Source: Microseira wollei NIES-4236
Lineage (GTDB): Bacteria > Cyanobacteriota > Cyanobacteriia > Cyanobacteriales > Aerosakkonemataceae
Assembly (NCBI RefSeq): GCF_020521235.1
Contig: NZ_BLAY01000029.1
Span: 1 to 64,000, forward strand
Length of the DNA stretch: 64,000 nucleotides
Direction of reading: 5' to 3'
Positions 26,401-32,821 of the stretch are shown piece by piece. Numbering within the stretch: position 1 is the stretch's first letter; every line of letters begins with the position of its first letter. Below the pieces are notes generated by a model that saw only the letters and a list, made by a program, of their open reading frames with translations, did not search any database and was not told the DNA's origin. A program made the translations under genes and the position numbers.

Positions 26401-26585
26401 TCAGTGAAAGTATGGAGAAACTGCAAGTGACTCGAATTGCGATCGCTCACCGACTCAGCACCATCCGCAACGCCAATCGCATCTACGTCCTCCAAGCGGG
26501 GCGGATTGTGCAACAGGGAAGTTTTGAGGAATTAGCTGCCGTTGAGGGGCTATTTGCTCAGTTAATGGCGAGGCAAATGGCTTAG
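23496..26585 (+). CDS. NHLM-type ABC transporter, ATP-binding/permease protein with N-terminal cNMP-like region
   Basis: A 1029-residue second exporter half. The N-terminal about 330 residues include a cyclic-nucleotide-binding-like beta-roll (VIQSGTMALFAVTIKDG) as in the 18084 protein. After a linker carrying an in-frame palindromic element (about 334-372) and a 90-base direct duplication of it, the native sequence resumes at RYEMFDPVEQIRIPVDQR. The membrane domain covers about 470-770. The ATPase has Walker A GSSGSGKST, signature LSGGQRQRLLIARAL, Walker B ILLFDEATSALD and AHRLSTIR. It has no C39 domain. In NHLM systems this protein pairs with the C39-containing one, probably as a heterodimer. 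It is the last gene of the plus-strand locus, followed by copy D of the element and a hairpin. Confidence 0.92.
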   Translation: MLQGKFYQVQGNEPILLNDPDLVWVIQSGTMALFAVTIKDGVVAGTRRYLCSIGRGEALFGTAASSSDSHRQILAVPLGETELLQLDRECFRDLIANADVDAISWIENWLERLTTASHIPTPAIEVKAEGKAHFSLNKSQTFQPEAGVSCWVQVTQGTVSFLGFEEIPLTSTTHPFPLTDKMWLSAMEGVQLATKTTREIRNSDTILTGLSQLHNQLLHCFQLLDEREAQSELQRLHASQHLNRQVSTEAISELASTLSHKDENFFLEGTPLLIAAGAVGRAIGVKIRPPARSENLQRVKEPLEAIVRASRIRMRRVLLQGRWWEKDCGCLVAYRRLQPDEVHLSLCSGTVNGAATQTQPKGFTSLADNPLYTQQDNRPIALLSATQTKPKGFTSLADNPLYTQQDNRPIALLLVSTNRYEMFDPVEQIRIPVDQRIAATVSPIAYMFYRSLPDKALQAFDLLQFAFKGREKDLILIIFTGILVTLLGMLAPQATAIIMDSAIPDSDRGLLLQIGLGLLVAAGATGLFQLTQGLSLLRLETASDASTQAAVWDRLLNLPVSFFRQYTTGDLQSRVSSISTIRRQLGGRTLINLITSLFALFYLGQLFYYNFKLALVVLAVAVVTIAFTTVSGTILLRKVRPQLELQGNIFGLTVQLINGISKLHIAGAQERAFACWSKNYSRQIKLELSTQQVEDAVEVFNTVMPTLTNGILFWLTISLLQEAQTSGTIGLSLGTFLAFNTASGNFINGATNLSNTVTEVLQVIPQWKRTQPILAAIPEVNLSKADPGQLMGKIVVDRIRFRYLCDRPLTLDNVSLYANPGEFIALVGSSGSGKSTLFRLLLGFDIAEAGSIYYDGQDLSDLDVDAVRRQMGVVLQNGQLQSASIFENIAGNAQISLDEAWEAARMAGFAHDIAAMPMEMHTVISEGGGNLSGGQRQRLLIARALALKPRILLFDEATSALDNKTQAIVSESMEKLQVTRIAIAHRLSTIRNANRIYVLQAGRIVQQGSFEELAAVEGLFAQLMARQMA
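24495..24740 (+). repeat. in-frame palindromic element, copy C, with a 90-bp tandem duplication
   Basis: The element proper (24495-24612) begins TATAGGCGTTTGCAGCC and ends CTGACAATCCCCTATATA. Its centre is GTGTAGCGGCACC-GTTAAC-GGTGCCGCTACAC. It is translated as RRLQPDEVHLSLCSG, then GAATQTQPKGFTSLADNPLY. The right half plus flank (CCAAAAGGCTTTACTTCACT) is then repeated at a 90-base period, adding 30 codons without breaking the frame. Confidence 0.9.
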
Positions 26586-26586
26586 C

Positions 26587-26715
26587 TTACAGCGGCTTGC
26601 AGCCGAGTGAAGTACAGCGAAATCGCGAAGGTTTGTGTAGCGGCACTCTTAAGGGTGCCGCTACACAAACGAAGCGCCAAAAGGCTGTACCTCACTGACT
26701 TGCAATCCGCTGTAA
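26587..26715 (+). repeat. palindromic element, copy D (intergenic)
   Basis: The outer ends TTACAGCGGCTTGCAG and CTTGCAATCCGCTGTAA are inverted repeats. The inner arms are GTTTGTGTAGCGGCAC and GTGCCGCTACACAAAC. It lies immediately after the stop codon of the last transporter gene and defines the full-length element with its likely termini. Confidence 0.9.
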
Positions 26716-26776
26716 CCGAGCAATTAAGGCGCCATCGGGGTTGTCCGGTTCCTGGATCTGTCAATCGGGCAGGAGA

Positions 26777-26815
26777 TTGGGAAAATCAGGGGTTCGACAC
26801 CCCTGATTTTCCCAA
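26777..26815. terminator. 16-bp perfect hairpin between convergent genes
   Basis: TTGGGAAAATCAGGGG and CCCCTGATTTTCCCAA pair perfectly around the 7-base loop TTCGACA. It sits between the end of the transporter operon (plus) and the phosphatase gene (minus), so it can terminate both. No long U tract follows. The loop and adjacent 5 bp look exactly like a tRNA T-arm. Confidence 0.7.
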
Positions 26816-26877
26816 GGGCGTACCATCCCCACCGCACAGGCGGATGGGGAATTCCGCCGGACAGGTTAAATTTTTAG

Positions 26878-28374
26878 CTAGCCTTGAGTGAGTTTTGGCT
26901 TACCTGACTCAACCGCCCAGACCGCCATACATGTTTCATTGTTGCTGGGACGCAATACTGTATCAACAGCCCACCATTGTGCTGTAACTCGTTCGGAAGT
27001 GACATCAATAATCACGTAACCATGACTGTCAAAGTCACACCAGCGCATGTGAGGGAAAGCCTTCATGACCTCTTGCTCAATGGGAATAGACTGTGTGCGC
27101 GCTGCCCAACCCATTTTGTCGTCAAGGTTCTGTGAAGTCAAGCTACCAGTCACAAACTCAACAGCGATTGGTTCTTCTGTCTGGTCGAAGGCATCTCGCT
27201 TTAGCTCAATCGCTAGCCCGACGTGGACATCACCGCTAAGTACAACAACATTTTTGATCTGATTGTCTCGCCAGTGGTTCAGAAGTAAATCGCGCTCAAC
27301 AGGATAGCCGTCCCATTGATCGTAATCTGGACCAATACCGTCAACATCGATCAGCTTCAGCTTCAGTAGTGCTTGCTTGATTGTTGGTGGGAAATCTTTA
27401 CTCCACGTTGTCGCCATTACCGATGGGTTTGCCAATAATTTCCATTGGGCATTCGATGTATCGAACTGTTCCAGCAACCAAGTACGTTGTTCAGCACCCA
27501 GAGCAGACCTTGCTGGGTCAAACATTGCTGGCGGTGGTACAGGTTCATCACGACGAGTACGAGTGTCAATCAATATTAAATCGGCTAACCCGCCCAGGGA
27601 CACTTTACGGAAAACTCTTTGTGGGTCTTGTGGATCGGGTTTGCGTGCTGGTAACCATTCCCAGCGTACTTGGAACGCGATCGCGCGACGGCTAGCCCAA
27701 TCGCCATCGCGTTCTGGCTTGTGTTCGCTAGCGCCATCACGCCATGCACCATCAGCGAATTCGTGATCGTCGAGGGTCGCAATCAGAGGTAGTGCTGCAT
27801 GGAGACGTTGTACATCGGGGTCGCGGCGATACTGCGCGTAGCGGCGGCGGTAATCTGCAAGTGTCTTGCACTCGTGAAGCGGGTCAAACGGACGACCGAT
27901 GTCTGCACCCGGTGTTTGGCTCGCTGGCGGCTTGTTGGAGGCTTCGTAGATGTAATCGCCTAAATGTAGTAGAAAGTCAAGGTCATCCCTTGCTGCAATG
28001 CAACTATAGGCGTTAAAAAAGCCAGCGTTGAATTTCGCGCAGGACACCTGAGCGAAACGCAGATGCCCAACACCGTTTGTCGGCAAGGTCTTGGTTCTGC
28101 CGACGGGTGATGTTTGACCGAGTGCCTCAAACTGGTAAAAGTATCTGCTTGCAGGTGCCAAACCAGTGACATCAACATTAACCGTGTAGTCTGCATCCGC
28201 TTGAGCTAAGGCTGTACCAGAAGCAATGATATTGCTCAAGTTTGAATCGCTGGCTATTTTCCAGTTGACTTCTACAGGTTCGGGTGTGGGTGTGGTGACT
28301 CGCGTCCAAATCACCACCCGATCTTCGAGTGGATCTCCACTGGCTACGCCATGCACAAAAACGTTATCTGTCAT
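26878..28374 (-). CDS. phoD: PhoD-family alkaline phosphatase/phosphodiesterase
   Basis: A 498-residue protein starting MTDNVFVHGVASGDPLEDRV. That start is preceded by AGAGGAAA; an in-frame start 17 codons upstream has no such site. Family signatures are the fibronectin-like N-terminal domain (VVIWTRVT, GLAPASRYFYQFE), then the metallophosphatase core with FAQVSCAKFN, LLHLGDYIYE, IATLDDHEFADG, and VVLSGDVHVGLA carrying metal ligands. PhoD enzymes hydrolyse phosphate mono- and diesters using Ca2+/Fe3+, usually for phosphate scavenging. There is no Tat or Sec signal at this start, which is odd for an exported phosphatase; it may be cytoplasmic or use another route. It converges on the lanthipeptide operon and is unlikely to be part of it. 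Confidence 0.9.
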   Translation of the reverse strand: MTDNVFVHGVASGDPLEDRVVIWTRVTTPTPEPVEVNWKIASDSNLSNIIASGTALAQADADYTVNVDVTGLAPASRYFYQFEALGQTSPVGRTKTLPTNGVGHLRFAQVSCAKFNAGFFNAYSCIAARDDLDFLLHLGDYIYEASNKPPASQTPGADIGRPFDPLHECKTLADYRRRYAQYRRDPDVQRLHAALPLIATLDDHEFADGAWRDGASEHKPERDGDWASRRAIAFQVRWEWLPARKPDPQDPQRVFRKVSLGGLADLILIDTRTRRDEPVPPPAMFDPARSALGAEQRTWLLEQFDTSNAQWKLLANPSVMATTWSKDFPPTIKQALLKLKLIDVDGIGPDYDQWDGYPVERDLLLNHWRDNQIKNVVVLSGDVHVGLAIELKRDAFDQTEEPIAVEFVTGSLTSQNLDDKMGWAARTQSIPIEQEVMKAFPHMRWCDFDSHGYVIIDVTSERVTAQWWAVDTVLRPSNNETCMAVWAVESGKPKLTQG

Positions 28375-28804
28375 CTTTTCCTCTGACAAAGGTTGATCGC
28401 ATTTTACCGACAAACAGTTTACCATCGATACCGCTGTTCGAGATTGATGCCGATAACGACTGCCAGGTTGCGATCGAAATTTGTTTTGTTATATTCCCAC
28501 TGCATTCCTTTGACTCCTTCACTCATCCGCCTGCCTCTTGGTATCTGAGTTACACCACCATAACCGCTCTTTACAGGCGATGGCATTGATTGTCAGAAAT
28601 GTTACTCCCTTCCCGCCGGAAGAATTTGTATTGAATGAACCGCGAAGACGCGAAGAACACGAAGGAAGAGAAAAGAAGAAGTACATAATCTTCTAGCGGG
28701 ATGGGAGTAATGAGTGTAGGATCGATTTAGTCGCTAAAACTAGGAGCGGATCAGCTCAGGGTATTCTGTCACTACTTCACGCCAAAACCAACTGAGGAAA
28801 AACA
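28375..28804. other. intergenic region without a gene
   Basis: About 430 bases between the divergent phoD and Uma2 genes. I see no coding frame with support, no heptad array and no strong hairpin. Promoters for both genes are expected here. AACTGAGGAAAAACA just before 28805 supplies the Uma2 ribosome binding site. Confidence 0.5.
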
Positions 28805-29407
28805 ATGACGACGCTGCTAATTCAAAGCATGAGCGTCCCACTGAGGGTCAATCTCCCTGCTATCAAATCGATGACTGTTGAACAGTTCTACGAATTCTGT
28901 CTAGCCAATCGCGATTTGAGAATTGAGCGTACTGCCAGTGGGGAAGTTATCATTATGTCACCAGCCTTTTCAGATACAGGTAATCGAAACATTAAAATTT
29001 CTCAACAACTTGCGAACTGGGCAGAACAAGATGGCACAGGTGAAACGTTTGACTCCAGTGCAGGCTTTACTTTGCCGAATGGGGCAACTCGTTCTCCGGA
29101 TGCTTCCTGGATTAAACTAGAGCGCTGGAATGCCTTAACTGAAGAACAAAAAGCCTCATTTGCACCGATTTGTCCAGACTTTGTAATTGAATTACGGTCT
29201 TCTAGCGATACCCTCAGTGGCTTGCAAAACAAAATGCAGGAATATATTGACAACGGTGCATCACTAGGCTTATTAATCGATCGCAAAAACCGAAAAGTTT
29301 ACATCTACCGCCCCGAGCGAGAACCTGAAATCTTAGATAATCCCGAGACAGTGAGCTGCGAACCAGAGCTACCAGGATTTGTCTTGCGGATGGCAAAAAT
29401 TTGGTGA
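28805..29407 (+). CDS. Uma2 family (DUF820) endonuclease-fold protein
   Basis: A 200-residue protein of the Uma2/DUF820 group, greatly expanded in cyanobacteria, with a PD-(D/E)XK nuclease-like fold. Motifs seen are MTVEQFYEFCLANRDLRIER, the catalytic-type SPDASWI (Asp), and CPDFVIELRSSSDTLSGLQNKM (E-x-R/K pattern), then GASLGLLIDRKNRKVYIYRP. The family often accompanies mobile or repeat-rich DNA, but its biological role is unsettled. It is a single gene flanked by repeats, with an AGGAAA ribosome binding site. Nothing suggests truncation. Confidence 0.92.
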   Translation: MTTLLIQSMSVPLRVNLPAIKSMTVEQFYEFCLANRDLRIERTASGEVIIMSPAFSDTGNRNIKISQQLANWAEQDGTGETFDSSAGFTLPNGATRSPDASWIKLERWNALTEEQKASFAPICPDFVIELRSSSDTLSGLQNKMQEYIDNGASLGLLIDRKNRKVYIYRPEREPEILDNPETVSCEPELPGFVLRMAKIW

Positions 29408-29408
29408 T

Positions 29409-29520
29409 TAATATCATGTCCAGTAGCAACGGTTGTGTAACTGCTAATAGCTAATCGCTAATGGCTCAATCAGGAAAAATCCTATATTAGCAATTAGCAA
29501 TTAGCAATTAGCCGGACATT
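29409..29520. repeat. TAATATCATGTC-led heptad repeat block
   Basis: TAATATCATGTCC, then GCAACGGTTGTGTAACTGC, then GCTAATAGCTAATCGCTAAT, a short spacer and AGCAATTAGCAATTAGC. The same order of segments occurs at 10888-11000 after lanM, marking a composite dispersed repeat. Confidence 0.7.
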
Positions 29521-29613
29521 TTATTTCCTTTTTGCTGGCTTTGTTTTCGTTATAAAACCTGTGACAAAGTGGTATCAGGTATTTTTTACGAACCCTTACA
29601 AAAATTCATTTTT

Positions 29614-29752
29614 TAACTCAAGTTGCTAGTTATCTCTCTGGGAGCGGCTAATGGCTAATGGCTAATGGCGAGATTGGTAAAAATCCTATATTAGCAAGCT
29701 TGCAAGCTTGCAAGCTTGCAACGCCAAAGTTTATAACTAGCAACTTGCGTTT
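29614..29752. mobile_element. MITE-like element with TIR and a heptad core, second copy
   Basis: AACTCAAGTTGCTAGTTAT at the left and ATAACTAGCAACTTGCGTT at the right are inverted repeats (one mismatch). The core has GGCTAATGGCTAATGG and a CAAGCTTG run. It is related to 1466-1716 and 54284-54483. Confidence 0.75.
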
Positions 29753-29868
29753 TTTTAGCAAAAAAGCAAGCTCAACAATTCGGTTCAAATTGATTAGAAC
29801 CTGCGAGCTTTAGTGCTGGACTTGCTGCCGGAGCATGGGCGATCGCTCTGTTTCCCCAGAACTAACCC

Positions 29869-29966
29869 AGGACTTACGCACCCGGAGCCAAAAACCCACT
29901 GCGTCAATCTCGCGAGTCGAAACCCACGATTTTTTGGATCGCCCTTTGTTTTTTTGCGTAAGTCCT
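29869..29966. mobile_element. MITE-like element with AGGACTTACGCA termini
   Basis: AGGACTTACGCA and TGCGTAAGTCCT are perfect 12-base terminal inverted repeats around a core containing TGCGTCAATCTCGCGAGTCG and CCACGATTTTTTGGATCGCC. A second copy lies at 43524-43624. The remaining 29967-30163 carries no gene; an apparent 154-codon minus-strand frame across this area is repeat-derived. Confidence 0.8.
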
Positions 29967-30163
29967 GTAACCTTGAGTACCACCTCGTGCGGGATGCGAT
30001 CGCATGTCGGAGAGTGCCCTAGCGGTTTCCTTTCTGCCGCACCCGGACACCAATCCTTGCCAGTCTTTCTCTGCCACAAACAGTGGTAAAATTTTCCTAC
30101 GCGTTTCACCTTACAGCTAGCGCCCTGAAAACGCTGAACCCACAGAAATAGGAGCAAAAAAAT

Positions 30164-30682
30164 ATGGGGCTTTTTGACCAAATTATGAATGCGGTGAACG
30201 ATCCCAACCTGCAAGCGAATGCAGGTCAACTTGCTGGTATTTTCGGCACGATGCAGCAACTGGGTAATAATCAAGGAGCAGATGCTTCAACCATGCAATC
30301 TGCTATGTCAGTTGTGGGTGGTTTTGTTCGTTCCGCACTACAGGAAAAACAAGCAGAAGGCGGTAACGATGCAGTGCAAAACTTGGTGAATCAATTTGGC
30401 GGTACTTCCCCAAATATCGCCGCCGTGACTGCGTTATTTGGCTCGCAATTACAACCTATCATTGAAGCAGTTGCCCAAAGGACGGGATTAGACCCCAATA
30501 CAATCCAACAAATGCTGCCTACTTTAGTACCTCTGGTGCTGAATTTCCTCAAAACAGGTGCCCCGACTCAAGATCAAGCCGGTGCAAATCCGGTACTAAA
30601 TTCTTTCTTAGATGCAGACGGTGATGGCGATGTTGATATCGCCGATGCCATGCGGATGGCTGGTGGTTTTCTAGGTCAATAG
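30164..30682 (+). CDS. DUF937 family protein with EF-hand-like C-terminus
   Basis: A 172-residue soluble protein. It has DUF937 features: MGLFDQIMNAVNDPNLQA, then LVNQFGGTSPNIAAVTALFG and TIQQMLPTLVPLVLNFLKTG. The C-terminus holds one calcium-loop-like motif, DADGDGDVDIADAM, of the EF-hand/dockerin type. There is no signal peptide. The function of DUF937 proteins is not established. It is preceded by AGGAGCAAAAAAAT, a good ribosome binding site, and followed by a strong hairpin, so it is a single-gene unit. Confidence 0.85.
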   Translation: MGLFDQIMNAVNDPNLQANAGQLAGIFGTMQQLGNNQGADASTMQSAMSVVGGFVRSALQEKQAEGGNDAVQNLVNQFGGTSPNIAAVTALFGSQLQPIIEAVAQRTGLDPNTIQQMLPTLVPLVLNFLKTGAPTQDQAGANPVLNSFLDADGDGDVDIADAMRMAGGFLGQ

Positions 30683-30707
30683 ACTTCTCCAAAATATTAA
30701 GATCAAA

Positions 30708-30748
30708 CCCATATTCCGCAGGTTCCTTCGGAACCTGCGGAATATGGG
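30708..30748 (+). terminator. 19-bp hairpin after the DUF937 gene
   Basis: CCCATATTCCGCAGGTTCC and GGAACCTGCGGAATATGGG pair perfectly around a 3-base TTC loop, 26 bases after the stop codon. Confidence 0.8.
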
Positions 30749-30775
30749 ATCAAAGACAGGCGAGACGCCTATGCC

Positions 30776-31055
30776 ACAAAACAAATTTTCTTGTGGGGTG
30801 GGCGGATCGCCCGCCAGTAGTTGGGAAAATTGCTTGTGGGGTGGGCGGATCGCCCGCCAGCGCCTATCCCACAAAACAAATTTTCTTGTGGGGTGGGCGG
30901 ATCGCCCGCCAGTAGTTGGGAAAATTGCTTGTGGGGTGGGCGGATCGCCCGCCAGCGCCTATGCCACAAAACAAATTTTCTTGTGGGGTGGGCGGATCGC
31001 CCGCCAGTAGTTGGGAAAATTGCTTGTGGGGTGGGCGGATCGCCCGCCAGCTGTT
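30776..31055. repeat. 95-bp tandem repeat with GGGCGGATCGCCCGCC palindromes
   Basis: TTTTCTTGTGGGGTGGGCGG recurs at 30786, 30881 and 30976 (period 95). Each unit carries two copies of the palindrome GGGCGGATCGCCCGCC. The frames kept open across it are not genes. Confidence 0.9.
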
Positions 31056-31080
31056 GGGAAAAAAAATTACAGATCTACAC

Positions 31081-32807
31081 CTAAAAATAACGGGAGCGTG
31101 GTAGCCCCGTCAATTCATTGCGGGGCCCAAACGCGACACGAGCAGATTTATCTGCCGTCAATATTAAGCTTAATTAATGTTGACTTTTGACTTGACAAGA
31201 TTGTGTAGAATTTAAGAATAGATTAATTAGGGAGGTAATAGTAATTGGCTAAAAGTAAGAGATCAACATTCGTGACAGAACTGCCATTAATCGTAGATAG
31301 CTTGCAAGAAAAGCAGCTATCTCGTTTTCAAGCAGCACGACAACTATACAATGCCTGCCTCAACGAAGCAATGGCAAGAATGAACCTGGTACGTAACTGT
31401 GAAACTTACCAATTAGCCAAACAAATAGATCGCCAGTCAAAAAAAGCAAGAAGCGACGCCTTCACCGCCGCGCGCCGAGCTTGTAAATATTCCGATTACG
31501 ACATCCAATCCTATGCCACAATCGTTAGCAACCGTTCCAAATGGATAGCTCAACTAATTGACTCCAACACCCAACAAGCCTTAGCCACCAGAGCCTTTAG
31601 ATCCAGCGAAAAAGTCTTGTTTAACAGAGCTAAGAATGTCCGCTATAAAGTACCGACTAGATTTAGAAGCATTGAAGGCAAAACTAACAAGCAAGGCGTC
31701 AGGTGGAAAGATAACCAGTTAGTTTGGGGTAAGTCAAAACTGTTGCCGATAATCGACGAGGATAACCCTGTAATTCAACACGGTTTAAATTCCCCAATTA
31801 AATACGTTCGCCTGTTGTGGCGAGAGTTAAATGGCAAACGACGTTGGTACGTTCAACTAATTAACGCTGGATTGCCATACCAGAAAGAAAAAAACTATGT
31901 GGCTGATGGAGTCATTGGTTTAGATTTGAATATTTCCAATATTGCCTTCGTTGGAGATAGCAAAGCTGGACTAATCCCATTCGCGGAGCAAGTACCAACT
32001 TACGAACGGGAAATCAAAGCTTTACAGCGTCAAATGCAACGCTCACAACGTTGCTCAAACCCTCGGAACTATGAAACTGACTTTACGAAGCGTGTAGGAC
32101 GCAGATCTGTTGTTAAAAAAGGTAAGCACAAAAAAGGTATTCGACAATGGAAAAGGTCTAAAACATATCAAAAGATAGCCAGAAAGAAAAGAGAGCTAGA
32201 ACGCCGCAAGAGTGCCTATGCCAAATCTCAAAACCGTAAGATTGTTAACGATATTTTGAGGCACGGTAAACATATCAAAACCGAAAATGTATCGGTAAGA
32301 TCGTGGCAGAAACGATACGGTAAGGCAATTTCTGCTAAATCTCCTGGTTTTGTCCAATCTGAGTTGGCTCGCAAGGCTGAAAGTGCCGGGGGTCAATTGA
32401 TTAAGTTTTCTACCCAAAAAACGGCACTGTCGCAAACTCATTTGACAGGTGAACGCATCAAGAAAAAACTGTCGGAGCGCGTTCATTTTGACCAAATGGG
32501 TTTTGCGATGCATCGCGATCTATGGAGTGCTTATTTGGGTAGATTCGTTAATGAGGAAGATGTCCTTCTATTGCATCTCGCTGTCGAGCAGTGGGAAAGG
32601 TCGGAGCCTTACTTGCACGAGGCAAGGAAGGATTTTCAAACAAACCGCGAACAATTAGGCGAGTCCTCTCATTTGGCAGTCTCATTCTCCCTTGGAGTGG
32701 TCAAGGGCGGAGTCAGGAAATGTTAACCAGATAGCTATTAAAGGGCGAAAAGTTAACCTTAATTCCTGGCCCCAATCCCCGTCTCTTTAGAGCGGGGAGT
32801 GGCTCAA
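31081..32807 (+). mobile_element. IS605/IS1341-type element encoding only TnpB
   Basis: The left end begins CTAAAAATAACGGGAGC, closely like the left end of the other element in this window (CTAAAATAGCACGGGAGC at 37300, minus strand). A subterminal hairpin AGCCCCG...CGGGGC lies at about 31103-31126. The right end has CCCCGTCTCTTTAGAGCGGGGAGTGGCTCAA, hairpin-forming (written here as its two parts, CCCCGTCTCTTTAG and AGCGGGGAGTGGCTCAA). There is no tnpA. The element ends about 15 bases from the stop of the histidine kinase gene. Confidence 0.75.
31245..32726 (+). CDS. tnpB: TnpB-like RNA-guided nuclease family protein lacking the zinc ribbon
   Basis: A 493-residue protein starting at TTG, with GGAGG at 31231 at good spacing. 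The RuvC triad is intact: Asp227 (VIGLDLNISNIA), Glu347 (KTENVSVRSW) and Asp425 (MHRDLWSAYLGRF). Where TnpB normally has a four-Cys zinc ribbon, this protein has ALSQTHLTGERIKKKLSERV with no cysteine, a recognisable variant subgroup. TnpB proteins of IS200/IS605 elements cut DNA with a guide RNA from the element right end; whether this variant does so is unknown. The element has no tnpA, so it moves, if at all, with help in trans. About 100 residues longer than the other TnpB at 36006. Confidence 0.85.
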   Translation: MAKSKRSTFVTELPLIVDSLQEKQLSRFQAARQLYNACLNEAMARMNLVRNCETYQLAKQIDRQSKKARSDAFTAARRACKYSDYDIQSYATIVSNRSKWIAQLIDSNTQQALATRAFRSSEKVLFNRAKNVRYKVPTRFRSIEGKTNKQGVRWKDNQLVWGKSKLLPIIDEDNPVIQHGLNSPIKYVRLLWRELNGKRRWYVQLINAGLPYQKEKNYVADGVIGLDLNISNIAFVGDSKAGLIPFAEQVPTYEREIKALQRQMQRSQRCSNPRNYETDFTKRVGRRSVVKKGKHKKGIRQWKRSKTYQKIARKKRELERRKSAYAKSQNRKIVNDILRHGKHIKTENVSVRSWQKRYGKAISAKSPGFVQSELARKAESAGGQLIKFSTQKTALSQTHLTGERIKKKLSERVHFDQMGFAMHRDLWSAYLGRFVNEEDVLLLHLAVEQWERSEPYLHEARKDFQTNREQLGESSHLAVSFSLGVVKGGVRKC

Positions 32808-32821
32808 TCTAAATCCGGTTT

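Noticed and set aside
26730-26820. Possible tRNA gene
   Set aside because: The T-arm-like hairpin is perfect, but there is no matching 5' acceptor strand at the right distance, and no D or anticodon arm.
27377-28016. Plus-strand frames of 90-129 codons inside the PhoD gene
   Set aside because: They lie opposite a gene with clear family motifs along its full length.
29810-30274. 154-codon minus-strand frame
   Set aside because: It crosses a MITE-like element and the start of the DUF937 gene, and has no recognisable features.
30744-31104. Plus- and minus-strand frames with GWADRPPV and RAIRPPHK repeats
   Set aside because: These come from the 95-bp tandem repeat.
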